10,932 bases of DNA from Kiritimatiellia bacterium (GTDB taxonomy: Bacteria > Verrucomicrobiota > Kiritimatiellia > RFP12 > UBA1067). The position numbers and the translations under genes are program-made. The notes below the pieces were generated by a model. It searched no databases. It saw only the letters and a list, made by a program, of their open reading frames with translations, and was not told the DNA's origin. Where the stretch lies: the NCBI GenBank assembly GCA_017936245.1, contig JAGBFY010000104.1, positions 1-10,932 of the forward strand, given 5' to 3'. Shown here one piece after another: positions 1-8,578 of this stretch (position 1 is the stretch's first letter; each line of letters starts with the position of its first letter).

Positions 1-1
1 A

Positions 2-478
2 TACGAATCGCTGACGATAGAATGGTTCATGAAGAACGGGGGAACTGCTCAAAGCGTAGTGTTGGAGGCCTCAGACTATAACAACAAACCCGGCGCGTTC
101 GGGATATTTGCCAATGCTCCATGGACGGATTATATTTCCGCAGGATTCAAAATGAATGACGGTTACAACACTTGGAGAAATCAAGTAACAACGGATGGCA
201 AGTGGCATCATTATGCGCTTGTGTACGACCGGTCCTCTACCGATGAAAACGTCGTTCGGTTCTACATTGATGGCGAGGCGGCCAAAACGCACCTTTTGAC
301 AGCGTCAGAAAAAACCCTTCTGCACTCCGGCGTATTATACATCGGCTCACGAGGCGGGACGGAAATGAAATTTATCGGGGAATTGGATGATATCAGGATT
401 ACGGGACTTGCGCTTTCTCCCGACGGCTTCATGAAAGAGCGCAGCGCACCCAAAGGTTTAACAGTCGTGATCCAGTAA
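2..478 (+). CDS. LamG/concanavalin A-like jellyroll protein, C-terminal part (5' end outside window)
   Basis: The frame is open from base 2 with no stop upstream, so the gene enters from the left edge; the ATG at 29 is internal. What remains is one LamG-type beta-sandwich. It has a start reading LTIEWFMK, a central WHHYALVYDR strand pair, then VRFYIDGE, then LYIGSRGG followed by GELDDIRI, and ends with an LSPDGFM-type tail. These are the usual hallmarks of LamG domains, which bind carbohydrate or act as accessory modules in secreted hydrolases. No catalytic residues are visible in this part, so the missing N-terminus could carry a hydrolase or only further lectin domains. The next gene starts 19 bases after the stop, which fits one operon with the two downstream glycosidases. 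The fold call is firm; the protein's overall activity cannot be read from this end. Confidence 0.85.
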   Translation, partial: YESLTIEWFMKNGGTAQSVVLEASDYNNKPGAFGIFANAPWTDYISAGFKMNDGYNTWRNQVTTDGKWHHYALVYDRSSTDENVVRFYIDGEAAKTHLLTASEKTLLHSGVLYIGSRGGTEMKFIGELDDIRITGLALSPDGFMKERSAPKGLTVVIQ

Positions 479-480
479 AG

Positions 481-487
481 AGAAGGA
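481..487 (+). promoter_or_regulatory. Ribosome binding site for the GH2/GH39-like gene
   Basis: AGAAGGA lies 10 bases before the ATG at 498. It supports that start, and the short gap after the LamG stop implies co-transcription. Confidence 0.6.
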
Positions 488-497
488 CGGCTGAAGT

Positions 498-3400
498 ATG
501 AGTGCGGTTAAATTTCCGATGTGGGTGTTTGTTCTCGGTGCCGGCCTGCAGGCGGCGGAATTGCCTGAAACCGAGGAGGTTGACACATGGGGCGCGCGCA
601 GAGAGCATCTTGCCGTGGTGAATCCTGTTTTAGGGGACGATAAAGGGAATGTGATTTCGTTGCGAGGTGATTGGGTGTTTTCGACAATGGGATGCGGAAG
701 CCGCAACGGAATGGAACTGAAGGACCGGCTGTACAGTAAAAAGAATTGGCCTGGCGAACGCAAGATATATGTACCGGCGTGCTGGGAGGCTCAGGGTGTC
801 GGCCGACCCGGCATGAGCGAATGCTGGGACATCAAAGGGGATAATAACGAAAAACCGATCCGCCACTGTCATGTGGGATATGCCTGCTACCGCAAGACCG
901 TTCCCATCCCCAAAAGCTGGAAAGGAAAGCGTATCTGGCTGAAGATCGGCGGCGTAAAGGCGTGCGGCTGGTTCTGGGTGAATGAACATCAGGTCGCGAT
1001 GAACGAAAACTATTGCGGTACGTATAAATATGAAATAACAGATCTTGTGCAACCCGGGTCGAATGCGACCGTAGTCGCTCAAGTGACCACATCAAGGCCG
1101 TCCAGAAAAGGCCTGATGAGCGCCATGCACAAATGGGGCGGCATCTATCGTGATATTGAGATTGAGGCGACACCGCACACTTTCATAGACGATGCCTGGG
1201 TACGCGGCGATTTTGACGGAAGAGCCGCAGAGGTGAACGTGGATATCTGCAGACATCCCGCAGCAGGGCGACTCGGCGCGCAAAGCCGTCTTCGTGTCAC
1301 GGTTGACGGAGCCGTGAAGGAGCAGCCGCTCTATCCGTCGAGACATCAAGTCGTCAGATTTCCGCTTAAATCATTCCGTCCCTGGTCGCCTGAACATCCC
1401 AATTTGTATACGGCGAGGGTTGATATCGTCGAAAACGGCTGCGTTGTCCATACGCGCCGCGAGCGGTTTGGCGTGCGGAAATTTGAAGTGAGGGGCAAGG
1501 AGTTCTTTTTGAACGGCAAGCCGTTCTTTCTGCGTGGATTTGGAGATGATGCGGTTTATCCCATCACCGGAATAACACCTGCGGACAGGGATTTTCACCG
1601 ACGCAATCTGCTGAAGGCCAGAAAAGCCGGATTTAATTTCGTTCGGCTTCATACCCATTGCGAGGTGCCGGAATATTTCGAAGCGGCGGATGAGGCAGGC
1701 ATCATGATTCAGGCCGAGATTCCGTATTATGGGGACAACACAGCCGAGGCGATGTCGTTTGACCCCAAACGCGACCTTACCGAATTGTGGCGCAACTACA
1801 GGCGCTATCCGTCGTTTGCGATTTACTGTACCGGCAATGAAGGATCATTCGGACCTGTTCTCGACAGGCGGTTGTACAAATACGTGAAATCCATAGATAA
1901 AGATCGCATGATGATCGGCCAGGATTGCAATGATGCCCAATGGAGCAATCCGCCCGATTCGGCTGACTTCCGTCAGACTCACTCGCTGCCGTGGGCGAAG
2001 GGGCGCGTAAACTACAGCCGCCCTTTCGTCGCGCACGAATATCTTAACCTTGCCGTCAAGTGCGATTCCCGCGATGAGAGTCTGTACACGGGGATATGGT
2101 TTCCGCCCGCAACACGGAAAGCGCGTTCCGAATGGTTGGGCAAATTCGGTCTGGGCATGGAGTGGGGCGATAAGCTTCAGAATGCGCAGCACGCGCTTCA
2201 GCGGCACTATCAGAAGCAGGGTATCGAGCATCTGCGGGCCGATCCGTATTGTGACTGCTACTGGTTCTGGACATTGGTTGACGTAGTGGTCGAGAACAGA
2301 CGGGGTGATCGCGGCATCTACACGGCGCAAGGACTTTTAAATCCGTTCTGGATGAAAAAAAGAGGCGGCGCCTCCGTGGAGGAATTTGCGCGATTCAACG
2401 GCCAATCGTCTCTCCTGCTGGATATCCCGGACACGAAACGCGCCTTTGTCGGAGGCGATACACTGATGGCGGATTTTCTCTTCGCGCACTACGGGAATGA
2501 GCCGGTAGAGAATGGTTCTCTCGCTTGGCGGGTAATCGCCAGGGATGGATGCAAGCGCATTCTTGAAGGACGGATGAGCGTTCCCGGGAAAACGGCATTG
2601 GGTCCCGCGAGGAAAATCGGAACGGCGAAAATTGTTTTTCCTCATTTTGCAAAACCTGTAAAGGCGAAGATCGAGGCGGAGTTCGGCGGAGTTTCGAATG
2701 CATGGGATATTTGGCTGCTGCCCAAACGCAATACACCTGAAGACCGCCGGGTTGCGGCGGCTGAGAAATATCGCAGTGCGCTTGAAAAACTCTATCCGGG
2801 GCTGCTCGGGCAGAAAGATGCCGCAAAGGCGGATGTTGTAGTGGCGCAGTTCGGTTCCCGGCTGGCGAAAGAGGCTTTGGATAGAGGCCAACGTGTCGTT
2901 ACGCTCGCGGACATGGGCGGCAAGCCGAACGTAAGACTTGGCTGGTGGTGGCTCGGAAAACAGACCGGCGTGGCAATTGCAGATCATCCGGCATTGGCCG
3001 GATTGCCGCACGACGGAGTTCTCAATCCGCTACTTTTCCGGCTTGTACTGCATGGTGGGCTTGCACTCCCCTGCAAGGGACTGTCTCAGGAAGATATGCT
3101 GATGGTGGGAGAAGGCGGCACTAATTGCGTGCTTCATATAGGTCAGGCGAGGATCGGCAAAGGGAAGGCCTGTATGGCGTTTGGCCTTGATCTCCTCAAC
3201 GGCACTCCCGAAGCAGTTGCCCTGCTCGACAGCCTGATAGACTATGCGGCATCGGACTGTTTCGCGCCGAAGAGCGAGATGACGATGGATGTGAAGCCGA
3301 TTAGAGAGAAGTTCAGCCTTTTCAAACCCTTTTATGACCGCGTGACGGCTCCGATGCTCATTCGAGTCGAAGACACCGAGGTCCGGCGCGTGCAGAAGAT

Positions 3401-5312
3401 CGGAGAAGCAGGCTCATTTATAGAACTTTCCCTCAAAAATCCCAGAAAGGATCTGGGTTTTCTGTTCTGGAGGTTCGGAGCGCCTCAAGGGGCTCTTGCT
3501 CCGAAGTTTCCGGTGTTCGAGAGCGGAGAACTTATTGTTGACGTGGAGAATACACACCCTGTCGGGAAGATGGCATTGCGTATTATCGACACCGGCAGCA
3601 ATGTCCATACGCTTCCGGTTGCGGCGCCGGAACTCAAAACTCCCGGACGGCATATCATCAGAGTCCAGCTTCCGCAGAAACTCGAAAAACGCAACCGTCG
3701 CGGGAAGGTGAATTCCTTCGGCGTTTTTGCGCTGGGCGGATTCGACTTCCTTGCGCTCAAGCCTGTTGCGGGAACGGCGGTGCGTATTCACGGGGTTTCG
3801 ATGGAGTATTCAGCACGCCCTGCAGATGCGCTTTCTTTGGAAATCGACACAGGAACATTGCCGAGAATCGTAAATCCGCGCAGCGCCTCCCGGGGCGTAG
3901 AAGTCGGGGTGCGCAACATAACCAGAAGTGAACTTGTCATGAATGTGTCGCTGAAATTATTGGATGTCAACGGTACGGATGCGGGATGGTCGGTTTCCGA
4001 ACGGTTGGCGTTCGGTCCGGGCGAAGTGAAAAAGTTCCGCTGCTCCGTGCCTGAAAAGTACGGGGTATTTTATGTGGATATGAAGTCCTGTCCGCATCCC
4101 GGCGCAGTGCCGGACATGGCCGAACAGAGGCGTTCGTTTGCGCACTTCAATCCTGTCGGCGCGGACAGACGAACCGGGGAAGAACCGAAATTCCGTTTTG
4201 GCAGCGTGTGCCACCTCAATCCATATTTCGGAAACGAAGCGGAAATCGTGCGCTTGGCGGACGCGATGGCGCAAATCGGGCTGAACGTCCTGCGCACGAA
4301 TTTCAAACCGACATCGCCATCTGATTATGAGTGGTACGATAAGATCGTCGATATATTTTCCGCCCGCGGCATGGATTTCGATTTCATTCTCGATGCCAAA
4401 TGCTTCCCGGACGGCAAGCCGGACATTGAAAAGAACATGGCCGAATACCAGAAGGCTTTTGCACGATACAAAGGACGGGTCAGGTACTGGGAGTTCGAAA
4501 ACGAGCCGGATATCGACTGGGGCAGGAAACACCCGTTGCGGGTTCCCGGCTACGTGCAGCTTGCAGAGCTTGCGTCATCGGCGTTGCGGAGGATCGATCC
4601 CGATGCCGAGTTCATGAGTTCGGGATTCTGCTGCTTCGACAATCCGATTATGGGAACTTTTCAGCGAGATGCGATGTCGCGGTGTTGGCGCGCGTTTGAT
4701 CTGCATTGTTTCCACGGGCACGGTCCGTATCGCGAGTATCGCGATATGATTGACGGAAATCTGCTGCCGATGCGGCGTGACATAGGAATTGAAATCCCTT
4801 GGTACGCGAATGAGACGGCTCTGTCGATGTCAAAGGGCGTGGGCGAGAAGGTGCAGGCGGAGACGCTGGTGAAAAAATTGCTGTTTTCATGGAGCCGGGG
4901 AGCTAAGGGTTACACATGGTATAACCTGCGAAGCAAAGGCGAAAATCCGCAGGAAAACGAACATGGTTACGGAATGCTGACAATGCGGCTTGATCCGCGT
5001 GCCGTGTACTGCGCATGGAATACGCTCGTCGGCATTTGCCGAAGAAAGGACTTTTGCCGCGAAGTTGAATGCGGCGACGGCAATCGTTGTTATTTGCTGG
5101 ACGGCGAAAATGGCCAGGCGGCATGCCTGTGGCGCGAACGCCCCGGAGGGCAACGCGTCGCCCTGCCTGCGGCGGCGGCAAATGTCCGTATGGCCGATAT
5201 ATTCGGAAACGCAAAAAGAGTTGTGGTGTCAGAAGGGAAAATCATTCTGGACATTGCTCAGGAACCCATCTGGATTCTGCCTGAAACCGGTAAAAAACTT
5301 CTTCGGCCATGA
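498..5312 (+). CDS. Secreted bimodular glycoside hydrolase: GH2-like module plus C-terminal GH39-like (clan GH-A) module
   Basis: 1604 residues, about twice a usual GH2 enzyme. Residues 1-20 form a short signal peptide ending LQAA, so it is probably exported. Residues about 50-230 are a GH2 sugar-binding domain (CHVGYACYRKT, HKWGGIYRDIEI), 240-330 an Ig-like sandwich, and 335-620 a TIM barrel with VRLHTHCEVPEYFEAADEAG. E448 in TGNEG is the likely acid/base and E514 in VAHEYLN the likely nucleophile. Residues 630-730 are a further beta-sandwich. About 775-920 resemble the glutamine-amidotransferase-like (GH42 trimerisation/ThuA) fold. About 935-1205 are beta-rich domains. About 1230-1530 are a second barrel of GH39/GH-A type, with E1336 in WEFENEPD and E1439 in WYANETAL as the probable acid/base and nucleophile, 103 residues apart. 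A small beta domain closes the protein. Both active sites look intact. Substrates are unknown; GH2 and GH39 cover galactosides, glucuronides, xylosides and iduronides. The stop overlaps the next start by ATGA. Confidence 0.9.
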   Translation: MSAVKFPMWVFVLGAGLQAAELPETEEVDTWGARREHLAVVNPVLGDDKGNVISLRGDWVFSTMGCGSRNGMELKDRLYSKKNWPGERKIYVPACWEAQGVGRPGMSECWDIKGDNNEKPIRHCHVGYACYRKTVPIPKSWKGKRIWLKIGGVKACGWFWVNEHQVAMNENYCGTYKYEITDLVQPGSNATVVAQVTTSRPSRKGLMSAMHKWGGIYRDIEIEATPHTFIDDAWVRGDFDGRAAEVNVDICRHPAAGRLGAQSRLRVTVDGAVKEQPLYPSRHQVVRFPLKSFRPWSPEHPNLYTARVDIVENGCVVHTRRERFGVRKFEVRGKEFFLNGKPFFLRGFGDDAVYPITGITPADRDFHRRNLLKARKAGFNFVRLHTHCEVPEYFEAADEAGIMIQAEIPYYGDNTAEAMSFDPKRDLTELWRNYRRYPSFAIYCTGNEGSFGPVLDRRLYKYVKSIDKDRMMIGQDCNDAQWSNPPDSADFRQTHSLPWAKGRVNYSRPFVAHEYLNLAVKCDSRDESLYTGIWFPPATRKARSEWLGKFGLGMEWGDKLQNAQHALQRHYQKQGIEHLRADPYCDCYWFWTLVDVVVENRRGDRGIYTAQGLLNPFWMKKRGGASVEEFARFNGQSSLLLDIPDTKRAFVGGDTLMADFLFAHYGNEPVENGSLAWRVIARDGCKRILEGRMSVPGKTALGPARKIGTAKIVFPHFAKPVKAKIEAEFGGVSNAWDIWLLPKRNTPEDRRVAAAEKYRSALEKLYPGLLGQKDAAKADVVVAQFGSRLAKEALDRGQRVVTLADMGGKPNVRLGWWWLGKQTGVAIADHPALAGLPHDGVLNPLLFRLVLHGGLALPCKGLSQEDMLMVGEGGTNCVLHIGQARIGKGKACMAFGLDLLNGTPEAVALLDSLIDYAASDCFAPKSEMTMDVKPIREKFSLFKPFYDRVTAPMLIRVEDTEVRRVQKIGEAGSFIELSLKNPRKDLGFLFWRFGAPQGALAPKFPVFESGELIVDVENTHPVGKMALRIIDTGSNVHTLPVAAPELKTPGRHIIRVQLPQKLEKRNRRGKVNSFGVFALGGFDFLALKPVAGTAVRIHGVSMEYSARPADALSLEIDTGTLPRIVNPRSASRGVEVGVRNITRSELVMNVSLKLLDVNGTDAGWSVSERLAFGPGEVKKFRCSVPEKYGVFYVDMKSCPHPGAVPDMAEQRRSFAHFNPVGADRRTGEEPKFRFGSVCHLNPYFGNEAEIVRLADAMAQIGLNVLRTNFKPTSPSDYEWYDKIVDIFSARGMDFDFILDAKCFPDGKPDIEKNMAEYQKAFARYKGRVRYWEFENEPDIDWGRKHPLRVPGYVQLAELASSALRRIDPDAEFMSSGFCCFDNPIMGTFQRDAMSRCWRAFDLHCFHGHGPYREYRDMIDGNLLPMRRDIGIEIPWYANETALSMSKGVGEKVQAETLVKKLLFSWSRGAKGYTWYNLRSKGENPQENEHGYGMLTMRLDPRAVYCAWNTLVGICRRKDFCREVECGDGNRCYLLDGENGQAACLWRERPGGQRVALPAAAANVRMADIFGNAKRVVVSEGKIILDIAQEPIWILPETGKKLLRP

Positions 5313-8188
5313 ATGTACATACTTTTTTCGCGGCTGCCTTGACTTCATTGCTTTGCGGTGTTGCACGCGGAGAGAAAATCGATGCTGACGACTGCTGCCG
5401 CCCTGAAACATGGTTTCATCTTATAGGCGGCAATGTCTCTAAGGAAGGGATTATCGCAGACCTTGACGCGATAAAGTATGCCGGAATACGCGGCATTCAC
5501 CTTTTTCACGGGTCCTCCAAGCATGGACTTTGGCCGGGCGTCAAAGAACCTGTAGAGTGCTTGAGTCCAAAGTGGGACGAGCTTGTCGGATTCATTGCGA
5601 ACGAGTGCGGAAAACGGAATCTTACATTCCGGATGCAGAATTGTCCCGGTTGGTCGATGAGCGGCGGGCCATGGATCAAGCCGCAGGATGCCATGAGGGA
5701 ACTGGTCTTTTCGGCAACCCGTGTTCCCGCCGGGACATCAATCGGGCTGAAGAGTTTGCCACGCTCTCGAATGGCTGACGATGTGCCAGACCGCAATTAT
5801 CAGGATGTGGCGATAATTGCGTTTCCTGCACCTCTCGGCAGTGACGACCCGCTTAAACCGCTTTCTGTTTCCACTAATCGCAATGAGCGGATATATCGCT
5901 TTGGGAAACCGGTTGTCATTCGCACGCTGAAGATTGATTCCACGTCAGTATTGAATCATGACCGCAGCTACGATCCTCAATGCCATGTGAAGTTCGAGGC
6001 GAGAATGCCTGACGGCGGATGGAAATGCGTGACTGAAGAAGATATGCCGCCCGGGAATTGGCAGGATAACCGCATGCATCCTACCCGTATGCGCGTGATG
6101 CAGACGCTTGCATGCGATGAGATGTCTTCCTGCGAATGGCGATTGGCATTGAAGGGAAAAGGCTTAATGAGGCTGCGCAATGTCGAGTTCACGGAACGCG
6201 CAATGATGGACAATTGGGAAGGATTGGCCGGCTGGACGGTTCGCGGGCTGGTGGATCGGGGCAAGGTCCGGCAGTCGAAAGCGGCGTGGGTAGATTCGTC
6301 TCGCATACGAGACCTGACGGCATTTGAAGGAGAATGGTCCGGAGAGGGAGCCTGCGATTGGATTATTTTGCGCATCGGGCATGTAAACGCCTTGCACAAG
6401 AACGGACCGGCGCCGGAAAAGGCGACAGGATGGGAATGCACGAAGCTTGATCAGCGCGGCGCGGAGATCAATTTCCGTGACTATATCGGCCGCCTGCTTA
6501 AAGGACCGTTGAAAGGCAGGATGGACGGGATGGTGATCGACAGTTGGGAATGCTATCGCCAGAACTGGCGAGACGGGATGCCAAAGATATTTTACGCGGA
6601 AAACGGCTATCGACTCGAGACATGGTTGCCTGCGGTGTTTGGTTATGTAATCGATTCACCTGAAGCCACGTGGAAATTTCTGCTGGATTGGCGAAGGACG
6701 ATCGGCGGACTCGTGGAACGCAATTACTACGGGCGGATGGCTGAACTTGCCAGAGAGCACGGTATAGAGATTCAATTCGAAACAGCATTTGGGGATGCAC
6801 TTGCCGGCGATATTCTCGCGTACTGGAAATACGCCGATGTTCCGATGTGCGAATTCTGGCATCCGCCGGCGGAAATCGGCGTAGGAAGCATGAACTTCAA
6901 GCCATTGAGGCCATGTGTCTCAGCAGCCCATCTTTATGGGAAAAAACGCATTGCGGCGGAGGCGTTCACGCAGGCGCCGTTGGAGTTCCGTTCGACCTTT
7001 CGCGATTTGAAGGCGAACTCAAACCGGGCATTTGCCAGAGGCGTAACGTATCTGGTGTTTCATACCTACACGCATAATCCGCAGATGGGATGGAAAAAGC
7101 CCGGATCGTCGTTTGGCAATCGCATCGGCACTCCATTCCTGCGCGGACAGACTTGGTGGAAGTTCATGCCGGAATTTACAGAATACATTGCACGGATCAC
7201 AAAACGTCTTGAGGCAGGGCACCCGGTCGTCGATGTTTTGCGGTATCTGGGCGACGGTCTTGGACACCATCCGGACGAGAGCGGCCTTTTTGCCGGAAAC
7301 ATGTTCAAATGTGATTATCTGAACAATGACGTGCTGATGAACCGATTGTCGGTGAAGAACGGACGCATTGCGCTTCCTGATGGAATGAGCTATTCGGTGT
7401 TGTGGATTCCCGAGCGGACATATCTGTTGCCTGAAAGCAAAAAGAGAATTTCCATGCTCGAAGCTGCCGGGGCGAAGGTTGTGCGGGGCGGAAGCGAATC
7501 CGATACGGTGAATGGATTGGCGCCGGATTGCCGGGCTTGCGGAAACGGGGAACTTCTTTGGTATCATCGCAGAGAAGGAGAAAGAGACTGGTATTTTATT
7601 GCCGCCGGGAGCAACGGATATTCCGGAAAGATCGATTTCCGGGCAAAAGGTCCAGCCAGAGTTTTTGATCCCGTTTCTGGAGAATACAGGAAAGCTCCGG
7701 AAGATGGCGATTGGAGGCTTGCGCAAAATGAATCGCTTTTCGTGATGTTTGGCGAAAAAGACGAGATCGTTCCCGAAAAAAATATGGCCAAGATGGAGAT
7801 CTGCCGTTGGGATGTGAAAGGAGAAAAATCCTTCAATGGAATGTTCACGCTCGAAGAGGTTCCCGTCTCCCTTATTCTCGATCTCGGCAGAGTTGAGTCG
7901 TGGGCCGAAGTTACGGTAAACGGACGCAGAATGCGGGGCTTGTGGTGCTATCCGTATGCCTGCGACATCGCCGAAGCTTGTGTCAAGGGCAAGAATTCGA
8001 TTCGTGTTGAATCAGTGTCGACATGGCATAATCAGCTGGTGAAAGATGCCGCGAAACCGGAACCGGAGCGCAGCACCTGGACTCTCTACGGTCCAGGTGC
8101 GCACGAACCATTGGTACCGGAAGGATTGTTTGGACCGGTGACCGTGTTGGATGCGTCTTGCCGGAAACCACTTCCGGTTCGACAATGA
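5309..8188 (+). CDS. Secreted GH106-type alpha-L-rhamnosidase-like glycoside hydrolase
   Basis: 959 residues with an N-terminal signal peptide (hydrophobic FFAAALTSLL, likely cut near residue 19-21). The start of the mature protein is typical of GH106: WFHLIGGNVSKEG at 35-47, DLDAIKYAGIRGIHLF after it, and NCPGWSMSGGPWI from residue 111. Acidic residues in conserved-looking places are D411 and E414 (VIDSWE), E491 (QFETAFGD) and E551 (AAEAFTQ); which is catalytic cannot be settled by eye. About 800-950 form the C-terminal galactose-binding-like sandwich (LILDLGRV, VTVNGRR, WHNQLVKD, GLFGPV). GH106 enzymes invert alpha-L-rhamnosidic bonds, for example in rhamnogalacturonan, but many members are untested. 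Only four bases overlap with the previous gene (ATGA, 5309-5312) and there is no Shine-Dalgarno, so translation is probably coupled. The length is usual for the family. Confidence 0.88.
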   Translation: MNVHTFFAAALTSLLCGVARGEKIDADDCCRPETWFHLIGGNVSKEGIIADLDAIKYAGIRGIHLFHGSSKHGLWPGVKEPVECLSPKWDELVGFIANECGKRNLTFRMQNCPGWSMSGGPWIKPQDAMRELVFSATRVPAGTSIGLKSLPRSRMADDVPDRNYQDVAIIAFPAPLGSDDPLKPLSVSTNRNERIYRFGKPVVIRTLKIDSTSVLNHDRSYDPQCHVKFEARMPDGGWKCVTEEDMPPGNWQDNRMHPTRMRVMQTLACDEMSSCEWRLALKGKGLMRLRNVEFTERAMMDNWEGLAGWTVRGLVDRGKVRQSKAAWVDSSRIRDLTAFEGEWSGEGACDWIILRIGHVNALHKNGPAPEKATGWECTKLDQRGAEINFRDYIGRLLKGPLKGRMDGMVIDSWECYRQNWRDGMPKIFYAENGYRLETWLPAVFGYVIDSPEATWKFLLDWRRTIGGLVERNYYGRMAELAREHGIEIQFETAFGDALAGDILAYWKYADVPMCEFWHPPAEIGVGSMNFKPLRPCVSAAHLYGKKRIAAEAFTQAPLEFRSTFRDLKANSNRAFARGVTYLVFHTYTHNPQMGWKKPGSSFGNRIGTPFLRGQTWWKFMPEFTEYIARITKRLEAGHPVVDVLRYLGDGLGHHPDESGLFAGNMFKCDYLNNDVLMNRLSVKNGRIALPDGMSYSVLWIPERTYLLPESKKRISMLEAAGAKVVRGGSESDTVNGLAPDCRACGNGELLWYHRREGERDWYFIAAGSNGYSGKIDFRAKGPARVFDPVSGEYRKAPEDGDWRLAQNESLFVMFGEKDEIVPEKNMAKMEICRWDVKGEKSFNGMFTLEEVPVSLILDLGRVESWAEVTVNGRRMRGLWCYPYACDIAEACVKGKNSIRVESVSTWHNQLVKDAAKPEPERSTWTLYGPGAHEPLVPEGLFGPVTVLDASCRKPLPVRQ
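8161..8177 (+). other. Short hairpin at the 3' end of the GH106 gene
   Basis: CCGGAA and TTCCGG pair around a 5-base spacer just before the stop codon. No T-run follows directly, so I do not call it a terminator. It could be incidental to coding or protect the transcript end. Confidence 0.25.
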
Positions 8189-8334
8189 AAATCGTACTCC
8201 TTTTTCGTTCACAGTCAATAGCGGAATCAACATCAATGCTCCTTTTAACCGCACATTCGACTAACCGGACAAAATCAGCCTTCAGCGATTCTCAAAGGTT
8301 ATCAGAAGGGAGCAAAAGTGTCAGAGCTTATTGA
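8185..8334 (+). CDS. Small ORF overlapping the GH106 stop; possible truncated head of a fourth operon gene
   Basis: An ATG overlaps the GH106 stop as ATGA, the same junction type as between the two preceding genes, and opens 49 codons beginning MKIVLLFRSQS and ending at a TGA at 8332-8334. No family is recognisable. The first residues could be the start of a signal peptide, but no full hydrophobic core follows. There is no Shine-Dalgarno. The parallel with the upstream junction suggests that a further coupled gene once started here and that its body was lost or replaced by the sequence to the right. It may equally be a chance frame. Its stop falls inside the 14-bp-period repeat. Confidence 0.25.
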   Translation: MKIVLLFRSQSIAESTSMLLLTAHSTNRTKSAFSDSQRLSEGSKSVRAY

Positions 8335-8353
8335 TACAGCTCTATTGATACAG
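8330..8353. repeat. Two tandem copies of ATTGATACAG, period 14
   Basis: ATTGATACAG occurs at 8330-8339 and again at 8344-8353, separated by CTCT. The first copy also sits between AGAGCT (8323-8328) and AGCTCT (8338-8343), which can pair. The repeat lies where the degradation operon ends and the minus-strand material begins, so it may be a junction scar or a binding site. Confidence 0.5.
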
Positions 8354-8357
8354 TAAC

Positions 8358-8561
8358 TCATGCCAGCTTGTACTCCTGTCTAGGCGACATCGGATTGTCG
8401 GGGTCTGTTCTTGCGACAAGGCCCTTCTCCATCAGCGGCGTCATGTAGTATCTTGCAGAAGTATTTGAAAAGTTGGGTGCCGCCAACCGAGCAGAAGCCG
8501 TCGCTATCGCCATGCGCAGACAATTGCTGAAGAATATTTCTGCTCGATAAGCGCAGTCCTC
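8358..8561 (-). pseudogene. C-terminal remnant of a winged-helix regulator-type gene (no start)
   Basis: On the minus strand the frame is open for 67 codons, from just after a TAG at 8562-8564 down to a TGA at 8358-8360. The last 40 residues look protein-like: FSNTSARYYMTPLMEKG, then LVARTDPDNPMSPRQEYKLA at the very end. This pattern, with a recognition-helix-like part, a wing and an ending of PD.P.SP.Q.Y.L type, is familiar from the C-terminal winged-helix of Fic-family proteins and AlbA_2/RecG-like ATP-binding regulators. There is no plausible start codon with a ribosome site, and the rest of such a gene is absent, being replaced by the RhuM-like gene whose stop lies 15 bases upstream. I therefore read it as a relic. 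The parent family is inferred from style, not from an alignment. Confidence 0.5.
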
Positions 8562-8578
8562 CTAAATATTCGGCGAAA

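Noticed and set aside
1845..2330. 161-codon open frame on the minus strand
   Set aside because: Lies wholly inside the GH2 barrel coding sequence; no ribosome site or recognisable domain.
8335..8560. CRISPR array
   Set aside because: Only two short tandem copies with 4-base spacing; no direct repeats with spacers anywhere in the window.
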